In this document: positions 55,038 to 63,124 of the stretch, piece by piece
How positions within the stretch are numbered: position 1 is the first letter of the stretch
Layout of the letters: each line of letters starts with the position of its first letter
From: Massilia phyllostachyos
GTDB lineage: Bacteria; Pseudomonadota; Gammaproteobacteria; Burkholderiales; Burkholderiaceae_D
Assembly (NCBI RefSeq): GCF_021044825.1
Contig: NZ_JAJNOC010000001.1
Span: forward strand, 620,001 to 684,000
Direction of reading: 5' to 3'
DNA: 64,000 nt
Position numbers and translations under genes: made by a program
The notes under the pieces: generated by a model
Told to the model about the DNA's origin: nothing
Seen by the model: only the letters and a program-made list of their open reading frames with translations
Databases searched by the model: none

Positions 55038-57317
55038 TTGCGCGGCCGTGTCTTCCGTTACGGCGCGCGGTGCGACCGCCACATGGCGCGGCAGGTAAAT
55101 CGTCACCGTCGTGCCTTCGCCCGGCACGCTCGCGATGCGGATATCGCCGCCGCTCTGGCGCGCGAAGCCATGCGCCATCGACAGGCCGAGGCCCGTGCCC
55201 TTGCCCTCGGGCTTGGTGGTGAAGAAGGGTTCGAACACGCGCTCCATCACTTCGGGCGGCATGCCGTGGCCGCTGTCGGCCACCGCCACCGTGACGTAGT
55301 CGCCGGGCGCCAGCTCCGGGTCGTCCTCGACGTGCACGTTGTCGAGCACCAGGCGCACGCGGCCGGCGCCGTCCATCGCGTCGCGCGCGTTGATGACGAG
55401 GTTCAGCAGCACGTTTTCCAGCTGGTTCGGGTCGGCCAGGGTCGGCCACAGCACGGGCGGGCTGCTGCGCTCGATGGTGACGGCGTCGCCGGCGGCGCGC
55501 TGCACCAGGCTGTCCATGCGCGCCAACAGGGCGTCGACGTGGACTTCGCTCGGGTGCAGCGGCTGGCGGCGGGCAAAGGCGAGCAGCTGGCCGGCCAGCT
55601 TGGCGCCGCGCTCGACCGCGTCGAGGATGCTGAGCAGGCGCTTGCGCACGCCGTCGTCGATGCGGCCGGCGCGCAGCATCAGCTGCACGTTGGCGCTGAT
55701 GATGTGCAGGATGTTGTTGAAGTCGTGCGCCACGCCGCCGGTGAGCTTGCCGACCGCTTCCAGCTTCTGGGCCCGCGCCAGCGCCTGGCGCGCCTCGACC
55801 AGGCGCTGCTGGCGCTGCTGTTCGCGCAGCAAGGCTTCGCGCCGCGCGCTGATGTCGCGCACGAAGATGGTGGCGCCGAACGAGGCGCCGATCGGCAGCA
55901 CTGCCCCGCTCAGTTCGACGGGAATGCGGCGGCCCGCGCGGTCGATCACGTCGAGCTCGGTGGGGCCGCCCAGCAGGGGACAAGGTTCGCCGGCGAGGAA
56001 GCGCGCGAATCCGTCGCGGAAGGCGGCGCGGGCGTCAGGCGGCAGCAGCTCTTCCACGCCGCGCCCGATGGCTTCCTCCGCGCTCCAGCCGAACAGGCCC
56101 GCGGCCCGGGCGTTCCAGTCGGTGATGCGGGCGCCGGCGTCGACCGCGAGGAAGGCGTCGTGGGTGTGCTCGAGGATGACCTGGATGCGCTGGCGCTCGG
56201 CCGCGACCTGGTCGTGCGACTGGCGCAGCTCGAGGGTCATGGCGCGCGCCAGCAGCAGGGCGCGGCGGCGCGAGCTGGCCAGCAGCCAGACCACCAGGCT
56301 CAACAGCACGCTCAGGCTGATGCCGGTGAGCGCGACCAGGCGCGGGCGGGTGCTGTCGACGCTTTCTTCGAGCGCGGGGCTGGAGCGCATGCTGACGGTC
56401 CAGGTGCGCCCGCCCGGCATGATCTGGGCGCTGGCCTTCAGGCGCGGAACGCGCGCCGGCTCGGCATGCGTGGAGCGGTACAGCAGGGTGGCCTCGCCTT
56501 GCGGGTCGCCGTCGTGGATCTCGATCTCGAGGTCGGCCGAGTGGGCGCCGCCCAGGCCGCGCATCAGGTCGTCCATGCGGAAGGGCGCGTAGACCCAGCC
56601 GGCGAGGGCGGCGCGGCGCTGTTCGACCGTGCCGGCCAGCTGTCCGGCGCGGTAGACCGGCAGGTACATCAGGGCGCCCGACTGCGGCGCGGCGGCGGCC
56701 CCGTGCGGGCCCTCCTGCACCAGCACCACCTTGCCGCTCAGGGCCGCGCGGCCGCTGTCGCGCGCGCCTTCCATCGCGGCGCGCCGCACCGGCTCGCTGA
56801 ACATGTCGAAGCCGAAGGCGCGCAGGTTGCGCCCGCCGAATGGTTCGATATGCGTGATCGCGGTCAGCAAGGGGCGTTCGCCGGGCGGCGTCACGCGGTA
56901 ATCGGGAAAACCTGCGCGCCGAACCGCCGCTTCGTGCGCGGCCAGCTGTCCGGGTGCGATCACGGTGGCGATGCCGAGCGCCTCCATGCCGGGGAAGGAT
57001 TGCTGCAGGCCCAGCACCCGGTAGTACTCGGCCCAGTCGCGCCGCTCGAGCGCCACCGAGCCGCGCAGGTAGCCGCGCGCGCCGCGCAGCACCTCTTCGT
57101 AGACCGCCATGCGGCGGCTGATCGACGACACCATGTCGCGGGTGCGGTAATCGAAGGTTTCCAGCAGCCGCGCCTCGACGGCCTGCCTGGCGCCGCTCCA
57201 GGTGAAGAACGTGACCAAGAGGGTGACCAGGCATACCAGCATGGCCAGCAGCAGCGGCAGATGCCCTGATTCGGGCGGCGTGCTGCGGCTGGCGGAAGAA
57301 GGCTGGGAAAGCGGCAT
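55032..57317 (-). CDS. CHASE-domain sensor histidine kinase with PAS
   Basis: A 761-aa membrane kinase. Helix 1 is LLLAMLVCLVTLLVTFFTW. The periplasmic CHASE-like domain covers about residues 75-300 (LRGSVALERRDWAEYYRVLG, FGGRNLRAFGFDMFSEPVRRAAM). Helix 2 is LVALTGISLSVLLSLVVWLLA. A PAS domain follows (FLAVDAGARITDWNARAAGLFGWS), then HisKA (GGVAHDFNNILHIISANVQLML) and HATPase with NARDAM, DSGHGMP and GKGTGLGLSM. No receiver domain is attached and no response regulator gene is adjacent. Start at 57317. Confidence 0.9.
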   Translation of the reverse strand: MPLSQPSSASRSTPPESGHLPLLLAMLVCLVTLLVTFFTWSGARQAVEARLLETFDYRTRDMVSSISRRMAVYEEVLRGARGYLRGSVALERRDWAEYYRVLGLQQSFPGMEALGIATVIAPGQLAAHEAAVRRAGFPDYRVTPPGERPLLTAITHIEPFGGRNLRAFGFDMFSEPVRRAAMEGARDSGRAALSGKVVLVQEGPHGAAAAPQSGALMYLPVYRAGQLAGTVEQRRAALAGWVYAPFRMDDLMRGLGGAHSADLEIEIHDGDPQGEATLLYRSTHAEPARVPRLKASAQIMPGGRTWTVSMRSSPALEESVDSTRPRLVALTGISLSVLLSLVVWLLASSRRRALLLARAMTLELRQSHDQVAAERQRIQVILEHTHDAFLAVDAGARITDWNARAAGLFGWSAEEAIGRGVEELLPPDARAAFRDGFARFLAGEPCPLLGGPTELDVIDRAGRRIPVELSGAVLPIGASFGATIFVRDISARREALLREQQRQQRLVEARQALARAQKLEAVGKLTGGVAHDFNNILHIISANVQLMLRAGRIDDGVRKRLLSILDAVERGAKLAGQLLAFARRQPLHPSEVHVDALLARMDSLVQRAAGDAVTIERSSPPVLWPTLADPNQLENVLLNLVINARDAMDGAGRVRLVLDNVHVEDDPELAPGDYVTVAVADSGHGMPPEVMERVFEPFFTTKPEGKGTGLGLSMAHGFARQSGGDIRIASVPGEGTTVTIYLPRHVAVAPRAVTEDTAAQP

Positions 57318-57465
57318 GGTTCGGGGCGCGCGGCGGCGCCTTGGCGGCGGCGAGTTGATCGGGATCGAAAACGCGCACAAACGTGTAGCATACGCATCCT
57401 TGCCCTGTCGGGGCGCACGCCACTTTGCGCATTTGGCAACGGCATTATCCTCTAAAATTGGTCTA

Positions 57466-57906
57466 GTGCAACTTTCCAGCCTTCCCCTGCTGCGCCGCCA
57501 CTGGCCGCTGGCGCTGTTGTCCAGCCTGCTCGGCCTGGCCCTGCTATGGGGTGCCCTGTGGCCGCTGGGCGGCGGCAGCCATGAGCTGCTGCTGGAGGTG
57601 CCGCCCGGCGCGCGCGGCGTGCCGGCCGAGGTGCGCCTGACCGCCGGCGTGCGCGACGTGCTGCTGCTGCGCAACCGCAGCGGCCGGCCGCTGGTGTTCG
57701 GGCCGCTGCAGCTGGCGCCCGGCGCCCAGGTGCGGCTGCCGTTCGGGGAGGAGGGCGAGCAGGCGATGCCGATGCCGATCCTGCAGGGCGGGGTGCTGCG
57801 GGTGCGGGTGGTGCCGATGCCCTCGCCGGGCTGGGAGCGCCTGCGCTGGCGCTTCGGCAACCTGGGGGACGCGGTCCGGACCCTGCCGCTGCAGGGCCCC
57901 GACTGA
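57466..57906 (+). CDS. Small membrane-anchored protein of unknown function
   Basis: A 146-aa protein beginning with GTG at 57466. An N-terminal transmembrane helix (PLALLSSLLGLALLWGALWPL) is followed by a beta-rich domain with VLLLRNRSGRPLVFGPLQLAPGAQVRLPF, which has a cupredoxin-like feel but no copper ligands. A TAAAAT box lies only about 10 bp upstream, so the mRNA may have almost no leader. It is divergent from the kinase gene. Confidence 0.6.
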   Translation: MQLSSLPLLRRHWPLALLSSLLGLALLWGALWPLGGGSHELLLEVPPGARGVPAEVRLTAGVRDVLLLRNRSGRPLVFGPLQLAPGAQVRLPFGEEGEQAMPMPILQGGVLRVRVVPMPSPGWERLRWRFGNLGDAVRTLPLQGPD

Positions 57907-57956
57907 GGCGGCAAAGCGCCCAATCGTGCACCGCGCCCCCCGGCGATTCTGTCATC

Positions 57957-58586
57957 ATGGGCATCATGCCGACGATCTCCATGCCCCTGTTCCCGCTCAG
58001 TACGGTACTGTTCCCGGACGGGGTCTTGCCGCTGCAGGTGTTCGAGGTGCGCTACCTCGACATGATCAGCCGTTGCCTGACCGAGGACATGCCCTTCGGC
58101 GTGGTCTTGCTGACCCAGGGGCACGAGGTGCGCCAGCCGGAACGCGAGCCGGAACGCTTCGTGGCGTCCGGCACCATCGCTTCCGTCACCGAGACCGAAA
58201 GCACCACCCCGGGCCTGCTGCAGGTGCTGTGCCGCGGCGGCTCGCGCTTCACCGTGATCACGGCCGAGCAGCGCCTGAACGGCCTGTGGATGGCCGAGGC
58301 CGAGCTGTGCGAGGACGACCACGACGTGCGCATCCCGTCCGAGCTGCAGGGCGCCTCGGACGCCCTCGACCGGGTGCTGAATTCGCTGCACGACGTGCCC
58401 CAGCACCGCTGGCCGGTGCAGCCGCCGTTCCGGCTCGACGACTGCGGCTGGGTCGCCAACCGCTGGTGCGAACTGCTGCCCTTGCCCAACCGGCAGAAGC
58501 ACAATATGCTCATGCTGGACAACCCCGTGATCCGGCTCGAACTGCTGCACGATGTCCTCGACGAGCACGGCCTGATCACGTCCTAG
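57957..58586 (+). CDS. LON substrate-binding domain protein
   Basis: A 209-aa protein made up of the Lon N-terminal (PUA-like) domain alone. PLFPLSTVLFPDGVLPLQVFEVRYLDMI is the standard start and GLLQVLCRGGSRFTVI follows. No ATPase or protease part is present. Its partner and role are unknown. It starts 50 bp after the previous gene. Confidence 0.87.
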   Translation: MGIMPTISMPLFPLSTVLFPDGVLPLQVFEVRYLDMISRCLTEDMPFGVVLLTQGHEVRQPEREPERFVASGTIASVTETESTTPGLLQVLCRGGSRFTVITAEQRLNGLWMAEAELCEDDHDVRIPSELQGASDALDRVLNSLHDVPQHRWPVQPPFRLDDCGWVANRWCELLPLPNRQKHNMLMLDNPVIRLELLHDVLDEHGLITS

Positions 58587-58604
58587 CAGGGAGAAGCCGC
58601 GGCC

Positions 58605-59366
58605 ATGAAATTCTCGGACGACCTCCTGATCGCCTACCTCCACGGCGAGCTGGCCGAGCCGGCGCGCGCCGCGGTCGAACGGGCGATGCGCGCCGACCCG
58701 GTGCTCGCCGCCCGCATCGCCCAGCACCGCCGCAGCGAAGCGCGCGCCCACATCTTCAGCGTCTCGGCCAACGGCCACCACGACGGCGGCCAGCCGCAGC
58801 GCCAGCTGCCGCCCAAGGGCGCCAAGGTGGTGCACCTGGACGCGATCCGCCCGGGCCGCCCCGTGCCGCCGCCCGCGCCATCGGCGCAGCACGGCTGGCG
58901 CGCGCGCCACTGGCTGGCTGTGGGCGGCGCCCTGGCTGCCGCCCTGGCGACCGGCCTGGTGGCCGGCGCGCTCGGCTGGCAGCAACTGCAGGGCGGTCCG
59001 CGGCTCGTGATGCTGGTGGCCGGCGACGGCGCCCTGGTCGCGCGCGGCCGCCTGGTCGACGCCCTCGGCGAGCAGCTGGCCAGCCCGGGCCCGGCCGAGA
59101 CCGGCGTGCGGATCGGCGTCACCTTCGTGTCGAAGGACGGCGGCTATTGCCGCAGCTTCGTGGTCGACACCAGCGCCGGCCTGGCCTGCCGCGGCAACGG
59201 GCGCTGGACCATTCCCGTGCTGGCCCAGGCCCCGGCCGGCGCAGCCTACCTCGACGGCAGCGTGCCGCCGCCGGCGGTGCAGGCTGCGATCGACGCGCGC
59301 ATCGTCGGCGCGGCGCTCGACCCGCAGGCCGAACGCGCCGCCCAGCAGCGTGGCTGGACCCCGTGA
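58605..59366 (+). CDS. Anti-sigma-factor-like membrane protein
   Basis: A 253-aa protein. The N-terminal 50 residues (FSDDLLIAYLHGELAEPARAAVERAM) resemble the start of anti-sigma factors. They are followed by a linker, one transmembrane helix (HWLAVGGALAAALATGLVAGALGW) and a C-terminal domain with SKDGGYCRSFVVDTSAGLACR. The zinc-binding HxxxCxxC of ZAS-type anti-sigmas is missing, and no ECF sigma gene is adjacent. It may control one elsewhere or have another role. Confidence 0.65.
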   Translation: MKFSDDLLIAYLHGELAEPARAAVERAMRADPVLAARIAQHRRSEARAHIFSVSANGHHDGGQPQRQLPPKGAKVVHLDAIRPGRPVPPPAPSAQHGWRARHWLAVGGALAAALATGLVAGALGWQQLQGGPRLVMLVAGDGALVARGRLVDALGEQLASPGPAETGVRIGVTFVSKDGGYCRSFVVDTSAGLACRGNGRWTIPVLAQAPAGAAYLDGSVPPPAVQAAIDARIVGAALDPQAERAAQQRGWTP

Positions 59367-59620
59367 TGACGGTGGACGATGGGCGCCGTCCGGCCGAAAA
59401 TCGGCCCCGAAAACAGGACTTTATATACAGTAGGGTGGATTTGAGGTATCGTGTCACCCGCTAAAGTGCCTCTACCTCCGCGCGCCCGTACCGCCGGCGC
59501 CTTTCGCGGCAGAGCGGTCCGGTCGCCCGGCCCGCCATCCCCTCAGGAAGCTTCCCGCGCAGGCCCCATCGTGCCCGCAGGCGGCGCCGTAGAGCTAACG
59601 AAATACTGTCGAAAAAGAAA

Positions 59621-61192
59621 ATGTCTGATATCCAAAATGAAGCCAGCACCGATCCGGTCGACAACCTGCCGATGGGCGACGATACGCCGGTGGTCCAGGT
59701 AGCCGCCGACCAGGCGCCGACCGTGCGCTTCGCCGACCTCGGCCTGGCGCCGGAAATCCTGCGCGCCCTGACCGACCAGGGCTATGTGCATCCGACCCCG
59801 ATCCAGGCCCAGGCCATCCCGCTGGTGCTGCAGGGCCGCGACGTCATGGGCGCCGCCCAGACCGGCACCGGCAAGACCGCCGGCTTCTCGCTGCCGATCA
59901 TTCAGCTCTTGATGGCGCACGCCAACGCCAGCATGTCGCCGGCGCGCCACCCGGTGCGCGCCCTGGTGCTGACCCCGACCCGCGAGCTGGCGGTGCAGGT
60001 GGCCGACAATGTCAAGGCCTACTGCCGCCACACCCCGCTGCGCTCGACCGTCGTGTTCGGCGGCATGGACATGAAGGGCCAGACCACCATCCTGAAGGGC
60101 GGCGTCGAGATCGTCATCGCCACCCCGGGACGCCTGCTGGACCACGTCGAGCAGAAGAACATCAGCCTGGGCCAGGTGCAGATGCTGGTGATGGACGAAG
60201 CCGACCGCATGCTCGACATGGGCTTCCTGCCGGACCTGCAGCGCATCATCAACCTGCTGCCGAAGGCACGCCAGAACCTGATGTTCTCGGCCACCTTCTC
60301 GCCGGAGATCAAGAAGCTGGCCAACAGCTTCCTGAACAAGCCGGTGCTGATCGAGGTCGCGCGCAGCAACGCCACCGCCGACAAGGTCACCCAGACCGTG
60401 TACAAGGTCGAGGAAGACCTCAAGCGCGACGTGGTCGAGCACATCATCCGCGAGCGCGGCCTGAAGCAGGTGATCGTGTTCTCGAACACCAAGATCGGCG
60501 CCTCGCGCCTATCGCGCCACCTGGAGCAGAAGGGCATCAAGGCCTCGGCGATCCACGGCGACAAGACCCAGCAGGAACGCATGGCGGCGCTGGACGCCTT
60601 CAAGGGCGGCGCGGTCGAAGTGCTGGTGGCGACCGACGTCGCCGCGCGCGGCCTCGACATCTCGGACCTGCCCTGCGTGATCAACTACGACCTGCCGTAC
60701 AACGCCGAGGACTACGTGCACCGCATCGGCCGCACCGGCCGCGCCGGCGCCTCGGGCGACGCCCTGTCGGTGTACTCGGACAAGGACGAGCGCCTGCTGG
60801 CCGACATCGAGAAGCTGATCAAGCAAACCATCCCGCGCGGCGAACTGGCGGGCTTCGTGGCGCCGTCGAGCCGTGGGCGCGAGGGTGCGCGTGAAGGGTC
60901 GCGCGACGGCGGCCGTGAATCCGGACGCGAGTTCGGCGGCGAACGCCGCGGCCGCCGCGACGAGGCGGGCGGACGTGGTTCGGAGCGCGGCGAGCGTCCG
61001 GCACGTGGCGGCTACAACAATGGCTACAGCCCGACGCCGCGCCGCGAGAAGGTCGATCCGTGGTTCCTCAAGCCCTACGAGCCGTCGACCGCCGCGCGTC
61101 GCGAGACCGTCACCGCGCCGGCGGCGCCGGCCAAGCAGGGCAAGCAGAAGCTGGCCTTCCTGCTCGGTGGCGGGCCGCGTACCACGGCCTGA
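59621..61192 (+). CDS. rhlE: DEAD-box RNA helicase, RhlE type
   Basis: A 523-aa RNA helicase. Motifs in order are AQTGTGKT (I), PTRELAVQ (Ia), ATPGRLLDH (Ib), MDEADRMLDMGF (II), FSATFS (III), VFSNTKIGASRL (IV), ATDVAARGLDI (V) and HRIGRTGRAG (VI). The C-terminal 110 residues are rich in Arg and Gly, which binds RNA and is typical of RhlE. The ATG at 59621 is used. The 254-bp gap before it holds only the short GTAGGGTGGA sequence near 59430 and a possible promoter. Confidence 0.95.
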   Translation: MSDIQNEASTDPVDNLPMGDDTPVVQVAADQAPTVRFADLGLAPEILRALTDQGYVHPTPIQAQAIPLVLQGRDVMGAAQTGTGKTAGFSLPIIQLLMAHANASMSPARHPVRALVLTPTRELAVQVADNVKAYCRHTPLRSTVVFGGMDMKGQTTILKGGVEIVIATPGRLLDHVEQKNISLGQVQMLVMDEADRMLDMGFLPDLQRIINLLPKARQNLMFSATFSPEIKKLANSFLNKPVLIEVARSNATADKVTQTVYKVEEDLKRDVVEHIIRERGLKQVIVFSNTKIGASRLSRHLEQKGIKASAIHGDKTQQERMAALDAFKGGAVEVLVATDVAARGLDISDLPCVINYDLPYNAEDYVHRIGRTGRAGASGDALSVYSDKDERLLADIEKLIKQTIPRGELAGFVAPSSRGREGAREGSRDGGRESGREFGGERRGRRDEAGGRGSERGERPARGGYNNGYSPTPRREKVDPWFLKPYEPSTAARRETVTAPAAPAKQGKQKLAFLLGGGPRTTA

Positions 61193-61205
61193 CGGCTGCA
61201 TTTCC

Positions 61206-61235
61206 GTAGGGTGGGCGGGTCCCCCGCCCACGCGG
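61206..61235. repeat. GTAGGGTGGGCGGG palindrome
   Basis: GTAGGGTGGGCGGG-TCC-CCCGCCCACGCGG between the 3' ends of rhlE and the LOV kinase gene. It is a 9-bp stem and could end both transcripts. Confidence 0.7.
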
Positions 61236-61308
61236 TGATAGTTGGGAGTTGAGAAGCCGCACGGGAAGCATCACCGTGATTCGAATCCCGATTCCGGTTC
61301 GGGCGTAA

Positions 61309-63000
61309 TCAGGCGGCGCGGCGCCCGTGCAGCGCCGCATGCACCCGATCCAGCAGCTCCTGGTGGTCGTAGGGCTTGGCCAGCACCTCCAGCGCCTGCC
61401 CTTTCGAGCCGCGCGCCGGCAATTCGTCCATATACCCCGTCGTCACCAGTACCGGCATGCTTGGCGTGGTCGCGTGCACCTGCTCGATCAGCTGCAGCCC
61501 GTTCATCCCGCCCGGCATGATGACGTCGGTGAACAGCAGGTCGACCGATTCCCGTTGCAACAGCGCCAGCGCGGTCTCGCCGCTGGGCGCCGACACCACC
61601 TCGTAGTCGGCCGCGGCCAGCATGGCTTCGGCCAGTTCGCGCACGTCGGGGTTGTCTTCCACCACCAGGATGCGGCACTTGCGGCCGGCGGCGTCGGCCA
61701 GGCTGGCGAGGTCCGTGCCGCCGTCCTCGTCGCGGGCTTCGTGGCGCGCCACCGGGAACATCATGCGCACCCGCGTGCCCTGGCCAGGCTCGCTGTCGAT
61801 CTCGAGCCGGCCCTGCGACTGCTGCACGAAGCCGTGCACCATCGCCAGGCCCAGGCCCGTGCCCAGGCCCTTGGTGGTGAAGAAGGGTTCGGTGGCGCGC
61901 TTGGCGACGTCCGGCGTCATGCCTTCGCCCTCGTCGGCGATGCAGACCGACACATAGTCGCCCGGCGGCAGCCGGTTGGCCCCGCGCCGCGCTTCGCTCA
62001 CGACCGAGGTGCCCACCGTCACCACGCCGCCCTGCGGCATGGCGTCGCGCGCATTGATGACGACGTTCAGCAGCGCCATCTCGAGGTAGGTCGGGTCGAG
62101 CGAGCAGGTCGGCAGGCCGGGGCGCAAATCGAGCCGCAGCTCGACTTCCTTGCCGAGCGTGCGCACCAGCATGTCGGAAAACTCCATCACCAGGCTGTTC
62201 AGGCTGATCGGCTTCTGCTCGAGGCGCTGCTTACGCGCGAAGCTGAGCAGTTGCTGGGTGAGCTTGCCGGCCTGCATGGTGGCGCGCTGGGCGCGCCGGA
62301 TCGGTTCGGCGGCGGGGGTCTTGCCGGCCGTGAGGTTGGCCAGTTCCAGGTTGCCGTTGATGACCTGCAGCAGGTTGTTGAAATCGTGGGCCATGCCGGC
62401 CGAGAGCTGGCCGATCGCTTCCATCTTCTGCGCCTGCAGGTTCGATTCCAGCGCGCTGCGGCGTTCGGTGATGTCCATCTGCGAGGCGAAGAAGTAGAGC
62501 AGCTTGCCGTGCTGGTCGAAGATGGGGCCGATGAACAGGGCGTTCCAGAACGCTTCGCCGTAGGCCTTGTAGTTGAGCAGGTCGACCGAGACGGCGCGCT
62601 GTTCCTCGAGGGCCTTGCGCACCTCGGCGACGGTGGCGCGATCGGAATCGGGGCCCTGCAGGAAGCGGCAGTTGCGCCCCAGGACTTCTTCTTCCTTGTA
62701 GCCGGTGAGGTCGAGGAAGGCGCCGTTGACGAACACGATCGGGTTGTCTTCCTGGTTGGGGTCGGTGACCACCATCGGCATGCGCGTCATCTCGACGGCG
62801 GCGAAGAAGATGTTGCCGCGGTCGTCGAGGCCGGGCGCGCCGATGTAGCTGGCCTGCCAGTGGTTGATGCCGGGGCCGCCGGTCGGCGTGACGGAATTGC
62901 CCTCGACCTCGCCGCGCGCGTGCACGCCGGCGCTCTGGCCGTCGCCCTGCACGTCGAGCGGGCTGTCGAGGTGTTCGTCCTTGTCCTGTCCGGTTGCCAT
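61309..63000 (-). CDS. LOV-domain hybrid histidine kinase (putative blue-light receptor)
   Basis: A 563-aa soluble protein. The LOV domain spans about residues 65-175 and carries GRNCRFLQG with photoactive Cys111, which forms the flavin adduct under blue light. HisKA is next (GMAHDFNNLLQVINGNLELA), then HATPase (NARDAMPQGG, DEGEGMTP, GLGTGLGLAMVHGF). A C-terminal receiver domain has ILVVEDNPDVRELAEAML and FTDVIMPGGMNG. The family senses light to change lifestyle traits such as attachment. The output partner is unknown; no separate regulator gene is adjacent. Confidence 0.92.
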   Translation of the reverse strand: MATGQDKDEHLDSPLDVQGDGQSAGVHARGEVEGNSVTPTGGPGINHWQASYIGAPGLDDRGNIFFAAVEMTRMPMVVTDPNQEDNPIVFVNGAFLDLTGYKEEEVLGRNCRFLQGPDSDRATVAEVRKALEEQRAVSVDLLNYKAYGEAFWNALFIGPIFDQHGKLLYFFASQMDITERRSALESNLQAQKMEAIGQLSAGMAHDFNNLLQVINGNLELANLTAGKTPAAEPIRRAQRATMQAGKLTQQLLSFARKQRLEQKPISLNSLVMEFSDMLVRTLGKEVELRLDLRPGLPTCSLDPTYLEMALLNVVINARDAMPQGGVVTVGTSVVSEARRGANRLPPGDYVSVCIADEGEGMTPDVAKRATEPFFTTKGLGTGLGLAMVHGFVQQSQGRLEIDSEPGQGTRVRMMFPVARHEARDEDGGTDLASLADAAGRKCRILVVEDNPDVRELAEAMLAAADYEVVSAPSGETALALLQRESVDLLFTDVIMPGGMNGLQLIEQVHATTPSMPVLVTTGYMDELPARGSKGQALEVLAKPYDHQELLDRVHAALHGRRAA

Positions 63001-63124
63001 TGGGGAATCCTGGGAAGCGCCGCCCGCCGCGCAATAGCGACGGGGCTGTCACGCTTTCACTTTACCCGGACGCCGCCTTGTACTCCGTTCGTGACTTCAC
63101 ACAGCCTGCTGGGCTCGTGGCGGA

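Noticed and set aside
55032..58985. Kinase frame extended to 1317 codons
   Set aside because: The part upstream of 57317 is Ser/Pro/Arg-rich, runs antisense to three plausible plus-strand genes, and the kinase has a good start and membrane helix at 57317.
59451..59702. An 83-codon frame before rhlE
   Set aside because: Pro/Arg-rich without a ribosome-binding site, and it overlaps the rhlE start in another frame.
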